NCBI GenBank assembly: GCA_024449915.1
Contig: JAMZAV010000774.1
Coordinates: 551,501-615,500, forward strand
Reading direction: 5' to 3'
Source of the DNA: Sweltsa coloradensis
Taxonomy: Eukaryota > Arthropoda > Insecta > Plecoptera > Chloroperlidae
Length of the DNA: 64,000 nucleotides
Below are positions 21,997 to 34,255 of the stretch, in pieces (within the stretch, counting starts at the first letter, position 1; each line of letters starts with the position of its first letter). The notes beneath the pieces are model-generated. The model was given only the letters and a program-made list of their open reading frames with translations. It was not told the origin of the DNA and made no database searches. The position numbers were made by a program, and so were the translations under genes.

Positions 21997-22680
21997 ATGG
22001 CTAGTCAAAGTGAAGGTGTTGCTATTGATGAAATAGAGCTAGGGTTGCAAATTGTTTCTCAAGATTTAGGGAGGACAGAATTGGGACAGATGGATAGTGG
22101 TTTAGATAGGCACTTGGCAACCGATATGACTAGGCCTAGCACTTCGACGGAAGGAAGTTTGGTGATGAGTCCAGAAATGAGTGTTTTAATGAGTACGTTG
22201 TTGAATAAAATGAGTACCATGGAAAATAGCATGAAAAATGAAATGAGTACCATGGAAAATAGCTTGGAAAATAAAATGGGTAACATGGAAAATAGCATGA
22301 AAAATGAAATGGGTAGCATAAAAAATGACATGTGTAGCATTATAAATGAAGTGGGTAAGATTATGGACGAGAAACTAGAGGTTGTTAAACATGAAATCGA
22401 TAAGGTAAATCAACGAATGGATGTCATCCAAAATGGATTAGAAGAAAAATATGACAGACTTTTCTACACCTTAGAAAAACAATTCATAGATGTGAAGCTA
22501 AAAGTAACTGAAGATGTGGAGGACATTGAAGCCAAAGTAGGGGGTGCTATGGAATTGATAAGGGATATCCATGTCATGATTGATGATAATGGCAAGAAAT
22601 TAGAGGAAGTACAAAAAGAAGTCTCAAAAGTAGAAGAAAAGCGAAAATTAGATGATAAAATTTCAAGAAGCTTGCAATAG
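21997..22680 (+). CDS. Gag N-terminal coiled-coil protein
   Basis: A 227-residue open frame, starting at the first ATG after the primer site. An internal repeat (MENSMKNEM-type units, residues about 70-115) gives a long heptad-rich coiled coil, and a charged helical region continues to the end. It likely multimerises gag. It ends just before the capsid-like frame at 22887, with which it may once have been joined; the stretch 22680-22886 has repeated ACCAATACAAA units and stops. I infer gag from position and the following capsid-like part. Confidence 0.65.
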   Translation: MASQSEGVAIDEIELGLQIVSQDLGRTELGQMDSGLDRHLATDMTRPSTSTEGSLVMSPEMSVLMSTLLNKMSTMENSMKNEMSTMENSLENKMGNMENSMKNEMGSIKNDMCSIINEVGKIMDEKLEVVKHEIDKVNQRMDVIQNGLEEKYDRLFYTLEKQFIDVKLKVTEDVEDIEAKVGGAMELIRDIHVMIDDNGKKLEEVQKEVSKVEEKRKLDDKISRSLQ

Positions 22681-22886
22681 TCTGGAAAATACTATTTTAA
22701 CCAATACAAAGAAGATGGAACACACTATTCTAACCAATACAAAGCAGTTGGAAATTCTATTCTAACCAATACAAAAAAGATTCAAGATTTGGAAACTAAA
22801 GGGGGTAACAGGCGTTACGGGAACTACCGTTTATTGCAAACGATAGCGGTGTAGGAGACCAACTACTTAGAGAGGGGATAATATTC

Positions 22887-23479
22887 ATGGGAGATGGAGG
22901 TATTCATCCCATTGAATTTCTGAACTTGTTAGAAAGCCGATTCAAGAACTATTCGGTAAATAACAACAGGAGGTTGGCGTTCACTCTACAATGCTTGAAG
23001 GGCCCATGCATACCATGGATGCTGGGAAATGAGTTTGATTCCTTTGAAGATTTTAAAAAAAAATTCATTAATCATTTTTGGGGAGACAACGCTCAAGATG
23101 TTCTCATGAAACACATATATAGTGCATCCTACGAAGGTGGTAAACAGGGATTACCATCAGTATACTTCAACGTTTGTTGCGTCATAATGGATATCTCATT
23201 TTGCCCAATACCACAAGAAACGATGGTCAAACAACTGCTCAAACATTTTCCTATGGAAATTCGTGTCCATTTCATTCATATAGACAACGATCCACTAAAA
23301 TCGTAAATCTTTTGGAAAGATTAGAAAGTGACAGACTGATTTGGTTACCTAGTCAAAATAGGAACTATGAAAACACCTACTACCACAACTTTGCAACAAA
23401 TGCCAACAATAATAGTTACCAACATCGACAAACTAACTTCAATTCAAGACCTCTAGATGACTGGCGATCTCCAGGGTAA
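22887..23479 (+). pseudogene. Gag capsid-like region, frameshifted
   Basis: Frame 22887-23306 contains LAFTLQCLKGPCIPWM and FDSFEDFKKKFINHFWG, the pattern of the retrotransposon gag (capsid) domain (hydrophobic-W...F..F...F). A one-base shift near 23300 moves the frame into 23174-23479 (IVNLLERLESDRLIWL...). The C-terminus is Asn/Tyr-rich with no zinc knuckle. Without repair it cannot be a full-length gag. Confidence 0.7.
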
Positions 23480-23588
23480 CTAACGAGCACCTCCTACTAA
23501 CAACAACGTGACGGCACCTCCATTATTAACAGAAAAATAGATAGGGCTGTGGATCTCGGAGTTGTTTTTTTTCCTCACTTGTTCTATG

Positions 23589-23975
23589 TTGGTCAGTTTG
23601 AGGGGTTTTCAGTTTGAAGGGGTGTTTGACTGATTGGTGGTTAACTATGGTTGGTGTACATTTTTTTGGTACATTTTTTGTTCTCTGTTGGTCAGTTTGA
23701 AGGGGTTGTCTATTTGAAGTAGTTATTCATTGTCGTTCATTGTGTGCATTCTAATGTACTTTTTTGTTCTTTATTGGTCAATTTGAAGGGATGGTTGGCT
23801 GCTGGGTTGTTAACTATGATTGTGTACATTTCTAGGGAGTACTTTTTTTTGTTCTTGGTTGGTCAGTTTGAAAGGTTTTTCATTTTGAAGAAGTCATTTG
23901 TTGAGGGTCATTAGTAAATTCCTAACCTAAAATAAGGTTTAAAATCTTTTCTTTATTGGTCAATTTGAAGGGGTT
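23589..23975 (+). repeat. Repeated polypurine-tract-like motifs
   Basis: TTGGTCA(G/A)TTTGAAGGGG or close variants at 23589, 23688, 23773, 23859 and 23955, spaced 85-99 bp. The element's presumed polypurine tract (TTTGAAGGGGTAT, 24667-24679) ends at the 3' LTR and shares the core. Confidence 0.7.
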
Positions 23976-24679
23976 GTCAATCTTGTCTTCAATTTGCTGG
24001 TTTGACTACTTTTTGATGGTATGATAGTTCTTCTGTGGGATGATAGATTTGGAATAGTTTATTGTGGAGTGGAAAATGAATAAATAGACATTTTCATAAA
24101 AATTCTTGGAAATTGGTGTTGCTGAAGTTGATAAATACTAGTACATTTAATAAGGTTGTTCATAATTTCCAATTTGAAAGATTTTAAGTTGATGATATTA
24201 TTTAATTGGTGTTTTTGTTTTTTTTAATGGAGTAAATAATTTAATAGTATAGTGTTTCAATGGTTGCAGGAGTTAATATCAAAAATAAATAATTTCCATT
24301 TCTTCAAATAATTTATTTTTGGAAGGGGTATTGTAAACAGCCTTTCAATTGTTGAGTTATTAATTTTGTTAGTGTTTTGTCAATGGAGGTAGTTGGAACA
24401 TTCAATGAGTTCTAAATTTTGGGTTGCTTGAATTTTTATGATATTGTATATTAAAGTCATGGGTAGCGGTAAAAGAACAAAGTGTGATCTAGTTGTTTAG
24501 ATTTTTGTGGAATAAGCTGATGTTCAGATTTGTCATTGTCCAGAGGATTATTGTATTGTTATCAGATTTTGAAGCAGGATTAAGAATTAAAAAAAAAAAT
24601 CCTTTAATTTGTCTGGTGCTTTCAAGCATTATAAATGTTGAAAAAATTTTAAAAAATTGTTCAAAATTTGAAGGGGTAT

Positions 24680-25516
24680 TGTAAAGTACCAGTCCCCTTA
24701 AATCTAAAACTTGGTAAAAGTAATTAAGATCCAGTAGGCAGTGACTTCTTAAAATGTATAAAATGATTCTAGTAGCAGTGACTTCTTAAAATGTATAAAA
24801 AGGGTTTTAAGTAGGCAGTGATTGAGTAGTTTGTTTACATTTATAACCAAGTTTCAGAAGCTGTATTTTTCACTTATGGTAAAATAATTATATTATTTAA
24901 AGTTTTAATAATGTTCTGATAATGATTATTAAAGGTAAATACAGCAAATTTAAATATATAAAAAATAAGTAAATATTAAAAAGTGTTTTATGTGATGTGT
25001 AAAAAGATACAAAATCTAGAACTTTGAAACAATGAATTTGACCAGGAACAGAATGCCATCTTTGATGCTACTTGAATCGAGTTAGGTCAAGAGTTTTGCT
25101 CTAGTAAAGAAAGCAGAAGTGATTCTTTTAAAACTAATTTCAATTATAAGTTTATGTGTCTGCAACTTGGCACCTATAAATATACTTTTAAATAGATTTC
25201 AAGAGAAGAGAAGTAAGAAGATTTGAAGTATAAGGACTCACAAGAGAAGACTACAGATGGTGAAAAATCATACTCAAACACAACAGCCAAAAAAGGTCGT
25301 ATGATATAAACTTTTAATGTCCAATGTGGTCGTTATCAAGCAGATCAATTTCACTAAATAATTGCTGTAGTATTATTACTTGGTTTAAAAATAAATGTCT
25401 AATTATGTGTTAATTTGTATGCACAGTGTGTTGCTCATTGAATGTGTAAACTAGCCGAGGTGGATGAGTTTTAATATAGGGTAGCCTTGTACAGGGTAGC
25501 ACGGTGTATCGTTACA
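24680..25516 (+). repeat. 3' LTR of gag-only element
   Basis: Partner of 21052-21894. Confidence 0.9.
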
Positions 25517-25676
25517 CATCTAACACATTTTAAGTGACGTTCTGTTATGAAGATTAGGAGAGAAATAAGAAATATCTTAGAATGATCAAACAATATGAGG
25601 TTCTGTCATTAGCTATAACTTATAGCGAAAAACAACATTTTGAAATCGAAGATAACAAACGCAATAGGTTGGATAA
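25517..25676. other. Host intron next to LTR element
   Basis: AT-rich, no feature. Confidence 0.4.
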
Positions 25677-26125
25677 AACGACGACGTGAGAAACCAGGGC
25701 GCTTCAACCGGTTAGGTCATATTGGCCGCCTGTGATACTGAAAGTTGATGAGATGAGTTAATAATGTGTTTGATGATTAGATTGTGTTCTAAGTGTATAT
25801 ACAAAATAAAATGATGATGATAGTAATAGCAAAACAAAAGTTATATATGGGAATGGAAATAAATAAATTAAAGAAATGTGCATGATGTGAATTAAATTTT
25901 GTTAAATAGATTACTTTGGAAGAGAAATTTACAAAGTTTGTCGCCGTTATCATATCATAGAAGTTCTTCATATGATTGGGAGAGATCAAATTGCGTGCGC
26001 AAGGCATCATATTTGATACATTCTGCTAGCATATGATGTACGGTTAAAGGTACATCACATGTGTCACATATGGGAATAACCTTTTCTTCTCAGGTTAAAA
26101 GATATCCGTGAGTTAGACAAACAAA
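25677..26125 (-). mobile_element. Family B LINE copy 1 (left edge of duplication)
   Basis: Runs from the ACGACGACGTGAGAAACC tail to AGATATCCGTGAGTTAGAC. Its distal half (GTACATCACATGTGTCACAT) is the parent of the distal half of the chimeric copy at 31144-31600. Confidence 0.8.
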
Positions 26126-26303
26126 TATCAGAAGTAATATAATTATACATGTCTTCATTACTGAGATCGACGATTTCGACATCAATATGTAATCAAAAAT
26201 CAGTCATTTATAGAAAAGTACATACATATAACAAAAGTTTTCAGAACGAGCAGCCAAAAAAGGTTGACATCTTGCAGAAAAGAAGTTAAGTCCAAATATT
26301 GAA

Positions 26304-26410
26304 CGACGACGTGAGAAATTAAGGCGCTTCAACCGGATAGGTTATTTTGCGCCACCTGTGGTATTAAAAGTTAATTAAGTGAGTTTAAGGTGTATATGAA
26401 ATAATAATAT
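26304..26410 (-). mobile_element. Family B tail
   Basis: GAACGACGACGTGAGAAATT through GTGGTATTAAAAG, diverged, 150 bp from the exon donor. Confidence 0.7.
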
Positions 26411-26559
26411 TAGTGTCCCGATAGCCAAGTTTTATCATTGACTCGGGCCGTGTAAGCCTACGACATGTTTTTGAAAATAATATTGTTTTCTATAAGTTTA
26501 AAAAGAATCAAAATCAAGATCATGCTGTGATTTCGTATCGACATTGGGGTGGTACTCAC

Positions 26560-26715
26560 AAGCGAAACTTCTCGTTCCAGCGCGGGTTGAGCGTCTGTGC
26601 TCTGACAGAGGTAGCGCGGATGAACTTGGCCGGCACCGCTGCGCTCAGGCTGTCACGATGCTCTCGTCTCTCGCGTCCGTAAGCGTGTTCCTTGCGCTTG
26701 AAGCTCAGCCGGAAA
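26560..26715 (-). CDS. unc-13-4: Unc13-4-like exon: central C2 strands
   Basis: This 156-bp exon starts after an intron end reading CTAATGTCCACAG. It adds one base to the split Ser codon from exon 30898-31093 and ends in phase 2 before GTGAGT. It encodes a basic stretch (FRLSFKRKEHAYGRERREHR) and then the conserved C2 core TLNPRWNEKF. A family A repeat starts about 20 bp upstream of the acceptor, so the polypyrimidine/branch region is squeezed against a mobile element. An indel-rich second copy lies at 32054-32208. Confidence 0.83.
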
Positions 26716-26734
26716 CTGTGGACATTAGAGTGAG

Positions 26735-27345
26735 GGTCAGGGCGCGTCAACCGTTAGGTCATAATGCACCACTCTAGTTCAGGGGATATGAGGTGAAGGG
26801 GTCCATGCTGGTCAGAACCAGCCACAGGTAGGGGGGGGAAAGGGGGGAGGTCACACGTCGCGGTCGTCATTGTCTGTCATCGTCGTCGGGGAGGTCGTCA
26901 AGGGAAAGGAAAGGTGACCCCGACGACGATTGCCAGAGCTCGCCTAAAGTTTCGGGGAGTAATATACTCCCCTCTTACTAGCAGATGTTTGCGAGGTGGA
27001 CTTATTCTCTTGAATCGCTTTGTACGAATAGCAGAGCCATGCTCTGGGCCAATTTTACCCCGGGCCCAGACAGGGGCCAAGGATTGTACTTAAAGACATG
27101 TTAATAAAGCCACCCAAATACTTCACATTTTTTGTTTGAGGATTATTTGACGTTTTTTAGTTTTTTAATTGGTGAAAGGGCGCGTCACCCGTTATGTATA
27201 ATGCGTCAATCTAGCCTAGGGCATGTGGGAAGGACAAGCTCATGTTGATTAGAACCATGCCACGGGTAGGGGGAGAAGAGGGGAGAGGGAGTTCTCGCGT
27301 CACGGTCGTCTTTGTCTTTGTCATCGTTAATCCGAATCAAAGTCT
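26735..27345 (-). mobile_element. Two family A copies
   Basis: 26735-27073 lies right next to the acceptor of exon 26560-26715. 27160-27345 is a second truncated copy. Confidence 0.75.
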
Positions 27346-27612
27346 CGTTATTTAAGATTGAGGTTCATCTGTCAGTGCATTTCATAATTATTTATTTATT
27401 ATCAATTACTCGCATTATTGCCTTTTCCAATCGAAAGTCGTCAAAGTGAATTCGGTAACAAGGTGTCTTGTTTTCTAGAGTATTTCAAGTAGAACGAAAT
27501 TAGACCAAGCTATTTTAATCTCTTTACTTTGCAAATCTCCCCCCTCGTGTTTAGCATGGCTCGCGTGCTGGGCTTGAAGTGGCGACTGGCACGCGACGTG
27601 TTGGCGGAAACC

Positions 27613-27980
27613 GGCAACACTGTGTTTCCCACGACAACCGAGCTCAAGAGCACGACACACTGTAATATATTCCCTTGAGAAAACCTAGCCGTTAATAGCT
27701 GCGTTTAGGAATCATTTGATTTGTTTGAATCACTTGGCAACACTGTGTTTCCCACGACAACCGAGCTCAAGAGCACGACACACTATAATATATTCCTTTT
27801 AGAAAACCTAGCCGTTAATAGCTGCGTTTAGGAATCATTTGATTTGTTTGAATCACTTGGCAACACTGTGTTTCCCACGACAACGAGTTCAAGAGCACGA
27901 CACACTGTAATATATTCCCTTGAGAAAACCTAGCCGTTAATAGCTGCGTTTAGGAATCATTTGATTTGTTTGAATCAGTT
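27613..27980. repeat. 123-bp VNTR, three units
   Basis: Units start at 27613, 27736 and 27859 with GGCAACACTGTGTTTCCCAC. The corresponding array in unit 2 has five units. Confidence 0.85.
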
Positions 27981-28234
27981 TCACGATCATGAGAGTATGG
28001 TCAGTGTTGTACCAGTGGCGGACTTAAATCAGGGAACCGGGACTAATTTACATATATTAAAAAAAAACATTTAAAAAATTATTTTGTCGAGCATTCGTTT
28101 TCCTGACAAAACAATTGAACTACTGAACAATTTATTTAGTATTTGTATTTCGAGAATAAATATCTACCAGTGAAATATTCTGTGTGACTGGGATTGTAAG
28201 ATAACGTATAAGAGCAGTAACATACATTGCTGAA

Positions 28235-28395
28235 TCCCACGATCGCGTGAGAAACTAGGACGCTTAAACCGGGAATGTTTTAATGGTCTGCCTGTGATAT
28301 TGTGAGTTAAATTGCTGAATATGTTGTTTGTTACTATTGATTGTTTTCTAAGTTTAGAAAAACAAAGAAAATAATAAAGTTGATAGTGTTAACAA
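28235..28395 (-). mobile_element. Family B tail, diverged
   Basis: GCGTGAGAAACTAGGACGCTTAAACCG through AGTTGATAGTG. Confidence 0.6.
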
Positions 28396-28397
28396 TA

Positions 28398-29446
<1,049 letters not shown>

Positions 29447-29624
29447 TCACTATCTTAACTCAGTTCCAACTATGAAGGGTTGGGTGGTGTATATAATAGG
29501 ACGATAAATTATATGAATGACCAACTACATGATTTGAAATTGAATTAATTAAATTTGACTTTCTATGAATCTGGCTACAGTATGAATTGAATTTGATTCT
29601 CTGCTATTTGACCGTTTGCATTCT

Positions 29625-29998
29625 GTTTTTTGTTTATTTGGATTAAGGACGCGTCAACCGTTAGGTCATAATGCACCACTCTAGCCTAAGGGGGGGGGGA
29701 GGAAAGGCCCATGCTGGTCAGAACCAGCCACGGGTAAGGGGTGGAAGGGGGGTTTCTCACGTCGCGGTCGTCATCGTCTTTGTCATCGTTCGTTGTGTCA
29801 TTGTCATCGTCGCCGGGGGGTCGTCAAGGGAAGGGGGCAAGGTCCCCGACGACGATTGCCAGAGCTCGCCTCTAGTTTCGGGAAGTAAGATATTCCGCTC
29901 TTTCTAGCTGATGTTTGCGAGGTGGACTTTTTCTCTTGAATCGCCTTTTACGATTAGCAGAGCCATGCTCTGGGCCAATTCTACCCCGGGCCCAGACT
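29625..29998 (-). mobile_element. Family A copy, near full length
   Basis: Tail TTGTTTATTTGGATTAAGG to head CCCGGGCCCAGAC. The flanks (29565-29624 and 29999-30060) together resemble 61780-61920, so A probably inserted into an older repeat. Confidence 0.8.
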
Positions 29999-30214
29999 TG
30001 TTGCCCGAGATGATGCAGTGGCTGGTCCACGATCCTTTTTTTTCGGTAACGTCTACTCACTACATCACTCGTTGCCAGGTCGCATCAATAGTTCATGAGT
30101 CGATAGCATTTCGAGCTTTACATGATCTCATTTACAATCGCCAGCTCAAAACTTTCCAAGAAATTGACGAAACTAAATTTAAAACAAATTTCTTCGAATG
30201 AGAAATTTCGACTA

Positions 30215-30868
30215 TTCTTTCGTGTTGTGCTCGCCGTCGTTGTCGTGGAGGTCGTCAATGGAAGGGGAAGATGTCCCCAACGACGACCGCCAGAGCTCGC
30301 CTCTAGTTTCGGGGAGCGATATACTTCCTTACTTAAAAGCTGATGTTTGTGCGATGGACTTTATCTCTTTACTCGCCTTTATGTTTTAGCAGACCCTGGA
30401 TCAAAACCAAATGCTCGCCCGGGCCCACACAGGGACCGGATACATGGGAGAGCTGGGAGGATCTCTCATGTCGAGGTCGTCATTGTTCGTGTTGTGGTTG
30501 TCTTCATCGTCGGCGAGGTCGACGAGGGAATAGGCAGGATACCCAGACAACTACCGCTAGAGCTCGCCTCTAGTTTCGGGGAGCGATATACTTCCTTACT
30601 TAATAGCTGATGTTTGTGCGATGGACTTTATCTCTTTACTCGCCTTTTATGTTTTAGCAGACCCAGGATCGAAACGCAATGCTCGCCCGGGCCCACACAG
30701 GGGCCAGATACATGGGAGAGCTGGGAGGATCTCTCATGTCGAGGTCGTCTCTGTCATTGTTCGTGTTGTGATTGTCTTCATCGTCGGGGAGATCGTCGAG
30801 GGGGGGGGGCAGGGTACCCAGACAACTACTGCCAGAGCTCGCCTCTAGTTTTAGAGAAAACACTCTTG
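30215..30868 (-). repeat. Tandem repeats derived from family A head
   Basis: Three A-head-derived units with period of about 270 bp (GAGCGATATACTTCCTTACT at 30313 and 30582). They end 30 bp from exon 30898-31093. Confidence 0.8.
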
Positions 30869-30897
30869 TATTAAAGTAATGTTTGTCTGGGTTCTAC

Positions 30898-31093
30898 CTG
30901 TGGTGTTTGCGCAGCTTCTCGTGTGGTGTGTCGTGTTTCAAGAGGTTCTCGTCGCCACTGCCGTCGCTCAGCGTCCTGCAGGCGGCGGGGTTGCGGGGGG
31001 ATCCAGGGGGCGTGTCCCGCACCCCGGGCTGGGGGGACGAGGGGGCTGTCCCCCCCGGCTGAATACCCAGCATGCAGTACGGGTCGCTGAAGC
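30898..31093 (-). CDS. unc-13-4: Unc13-4-like exon: first C2 strands and Pro-rich loop
   Basis: The exon is 196 bp. It starts after a CCCAG acceptor with two bases that complete a Gly codon and ends with AG before GTAGAA. It encodes the C2 calcium-loop signature GFSDPYCMLGIQPG, then a Pro/Ser-rich insertion and a basic stretch ending LLKHDTPHEKLRKHH. The insertion is unusually G/C-rich. Codon usage is clean, with no frameshift. The donor lies about 30 bp from a tandem block of A-derived repeats. A disrupted second copy sits at 36758-36965. No upstream partner exon was found up to 64 kb, so the preceding exon is probably beyond the window. Confidence 0.82.
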
Positions 31094-31143
31094 CTGGGAA
31101 CACACAACACAGTTAGCTCCTTGTACCGCTGATTGTATTTGTA

Positions 31144-31600
31144 CCGACGACGACGTGAGAAACTAGGGCACTTAAAACGGTTAGGTCATATTGTGCCATC
31201 AGTGATGTTGAAAGTTGATAAGATGAGTTAATGCTGCGTTTGATGATTTTATTGTTTTCTAAGTATATAACAAAATAAAATTATGATGATGATAGTTATA
31301 GCAAAACAAAAGTTATTTATGTGAATGGATATAAATAAATTTTAAAAATATGTATGATGTGAATTAAATTTAGTTAAAAAGATTACTTTGGATAAGAAAT
31401 TTAGAAAGTTTTTTGCCGTTATCATATGATAAAAGTTCTTCATGAGATTGGGAGAAATCAAATTGCGTGCGCAAGGCATCATAAATGGTACATTCTGCTA
31501 GCATATTGATGACGAGTTAAAGGTACATCACATGTGTCACATATGGGGAATAACCTTTTCTTATCAGGTTAAAAGATATCCGTGAGTAGACAAACAAATA
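31144..31600 (-). mobile_element. Chimeric family B LINE at duplication junction
   Basis: The proximal part matches the copy at 37021 (GTGCCATCAGTGATG, AGATTGGGAGAAATCAAATT). After about 31503-31510 it matches the copy at 25677 (GTACATCACATGTGTCACAT). This is the hybrid expected from recombination between two LINEs. Confidence 0.75.
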
Positions 31601-32053
31601 TCAGAAGTTAATATATTATATCATGTTTCATTACTGAGATCGACGATTTCGGACATCAATATGTAATCAAAAATAAGTCATTTATAGAAAAGTACATACA
31701 TATAACAGACAAGTTTTCAGAACGAGCAGCCAAAAAAGGTTGACATCCTTGCAGAAAAGAAGTTATGTCCAAATATCAAACGGAACGACGTCGAGAAACT
31801 ATGGCGCTATAACCGGATAGGTTCTATTGCCACCACATGTGGTATTGAAAGTTAATTAAGTGAGGTTTAATTGGTGTATATGGAATACTAATAATATAGT
31901 GTACCCGATAGCCAAGCTTTTATCATTGATCGGGCCTCCGTGTAAAGCCTACGACATGTTTTTGAAAATAATATTTGTTTTTCTAATAAGTTAAAAAGAT
32001 CAAAATCAAGATCATGCTGTGATTGTCGTATCGACATTGGGGGTGGTACTCAC

Positions 32054-32208
32054 AGCGAACTTTCGTTCCAGCGCGGGTTGAGCGTCTGTGCCTCTGACAG
32101 AGGTAGCGCGGATGAACTTGGCCGGCACCCGCTGCGCTCAGGCTGTCACGATGCTCTCGTCTCTCGCGTCCGTAAGCGTTGTTCCTTGCGCTTGAAGCCA
32201 GCCGGAAA
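32054..32208 (-). pseudogene. Damaged copy of exon 26560-26715
   Basis: About 155 bp aligning to the intact exon but with at least six single-base indels (for example an extra C in GGCACCCGCTG and a lost T in GAAGCCAGCC). The frame is lost. The acceptor and donor dinucleotides remain. Either sequencing noise or decay. Confidence 0.8.
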
Positions 32209-32227
32209 CTGTGGACATTAGAGTGAG

Positions 32228-32830
32228 GGTTAGGGCGCGTCAACCGCTTAGGTTCATAATTCACACTCTAGCTGGGGATATGGGGTGGAGGGCCAATGCT
32301 GGTCAAAAAAGAACCAGAATAGTAGGGGAGGAAAGGGGGGGAGTCGCGGCCTCGTGATGTCGTCATCGTCGTCGGGTGAGGTCGTCAAGGGAAAGGAAAG
32401 GTGACCCCGACGACGATTGCCAGAGTCGCCCTAAAGTTTCAGGGGAGTAATATACTCCCCTGCTTACTAGCAGATGTTTTGCGAGGTGGACGTTTTCTCT
32501 TGAATCGCTGTGTACGAATAGCAGAGCCATGCTCTGGGCCAATTTTACCCCGGGCCCCAGCCGGGGGCCCAAGGATGTACTTAAAGACAGTTAATTAAAG
32601 CCACCTCAAATACTTAACATTTTTTGTTTGAGGATTATTTGACGTTTTTTAGTTTTTTAATTTTTTAAGGCGCGCAACCGTTAGGTCATAATTTGCGTCA
32701 ATCTAGCCTAGGGCATGTTGGGAAGGACAAGCTTCATGTTGATTAGAACCAGGCCACGGGGAGGGGGAGAAGAGGGGAGAGGGGGTTTCTAGCGTCACGG
32801 TCGGCTTTGTTTCTTGTCATCGTTAATCCG
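32228..32830 (-). mobile_element. Two family A copies (unit 2)
   Basis: Counterparts of 26735-27345, with many small indels. Confidence 0.7.
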
Positions 32831-33115
32831 GAATCAAAAGTCTCAATAATTAAGGATTGCGTTAACATCGTCGGTGGCATTTCATAATTTTTATTTATTA
32901 TCAATTACTTTTTCGCCATTATTGCCTTTTCTAATCGAAAGTCGTCAAAGTGAATTCGTAACAAGGTGTCTTGTTTTTCAAGAGATTTCAAGTAGAACGA
33001 AATTAGACAAAGCTATTTTAATCTCTTTACTTGCAAATCTCCCCCCTCGTGTTTAGCGTGGATCGCGTGCTGGGCTGCAAGTGGCGTGACTGGCACGCGA
33101 AAGTGTTGGCGGGAA

Positions 33116-33740
33116 ACGGCAAACACTGGTTCCCACGACAACCGACGCTCAAGAAAGCAGCACACACTGTAAATATATTCACTTGAGAAAAACCTAGCCG
33201 TTATAGCTGCGTTAGGAATCGATTTGATTTGTTGAATCACTTGGCAAACACTGGTTCCCACGACAACCCGAGCTCAAGAGCACGACACCACTGTAATATA
33301 TGTCCATTGAGAAAACCTAGCCGTTAATAGCTGCGTTTAGAATCATTTGATTTGTTTGAATCACTGGCAACACTGTGTTTCCGGTCACGACACAACCGAG
33401 CTCAAAAGAGCACTGGACACGACACACTGTAATTATATTCCCTTGAGAAAACCTAGCCCTTAATAGCTGCGTTTAGGAATATTTGGATCTTCGTTTGAAT
33501 CACTTGCAACACTGTGTTTCCCCACGACATACAAGTCAAGAGCACGGGACACACTGTTAATATTATTCCCATGAGCGTTCGGTAGGAATCCATGTGATTT
33601 GTTTGAATCACTTGGCAACACTGTGTTTCCCACGACAAACGAGTTCAAGAGCACGACACACTGTAATATATTCCCTTGAGAAAACCTCAGCCGTTAAATA
33701 GCTGCCGTTTAGGAATCATTTGATTTTTGAATCAGTTTCA
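33116..33740. repeat. 123-bp VNTR, five units (unit 2)
   Basis: GGCAA(A)CACTG starts near 33116, 33243, 33366, 33505 and 33615. The fourth unit lacks an internal 25-30 bp. Confidence 0.8.
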
Positions 33741-34004
33741 CGATCATGAGAGTATGGTCAGTGTTGTACCAGTGGCGGACTTAAATCAGGGAACCGGGAC
33801 TACATTTACATTATATTAAAAAAAAAACATTTAAAAAATTATTTTGTCGAGCATTCGTTTTACTGACCAAAACAATTGAACTACTGAACAATTATTTAGT
33901 ATTGTATTTCGAGAATTAATATCTACCAGTGAAATATTCTGTGTGGACTGGGATTGTGAAAGTAACGTATAAAGAGCAGTAACATACATTGCGAATCCCA
34001 CGAT

Positions 34005-34160
34005 CGCCCCCCGTGAGAAAACTTAGGACGCTTAATACCGGGAAGGTTTAATGGTCTGCTGTGATATTGTGAGTTAAATTGATGAATATGTCTGTTGTTA
34101 CTATTTAATTGTTTTCTAGTTTAGAAAAACAAAGAAAATCAAATAAAGTTGATAGCTGTT
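34005..34160 (-). mobile_element. Family B tail (unit 2)
   Basis: Counterpart of 28235-28395. Confidence 0.55.
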
Positions 34161-34193
34161 AACAATAATAAACAATCAACAATAATAATAATA

Positions 34194-34239
<46 letters not shown>

Positions 34240-34255
34240 TAATAATAAGAAAAAT
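34161..34255. repeat. (TAA)n microsatellite (unit 2)
   Basis: Shorter and less pure than its partner at 28398-28534. Confidence 0.85.

Larger units (their letters stand above)
21052..25516 (+). mobile_element. Gag-only non-autonomous LTR retrotransposon
   Basis: The 4,465-bp element has 843- and 837-bp LTRs (TGTAAAGTACC...GTATCGTTACA), a tRNA-Lys-type primer site, a gag-like coding part and a polypurine tract. CATC lies at 21048-21051 and 25517-25520 as a 4-bp target duplication. No protease, RT or integrase is present in the 2.8-kb interior, so it depends on a helper. Much of the 3' half (23510-24680) is non-coding. It is oriented opposite to the A/B copies. Confidence 0.9.

Noticed and set aside
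22059..22340. 93-residue minus-strand frame
   Set aside because: It is the shadow of the repetitive coiled-coil gag frame on the plus strand.
27613..27980. Possible CRISPR-like array
   Set aside because: The repeats are adjoining 123-bp units without spacers, in a eukaryotic intron.
29671..29907. Open frames of 60-90 residues recurring across many A copies
   Set aside because: The same frame appears wherever A occurs, changes with indels, and shows no conserved protein pattern.
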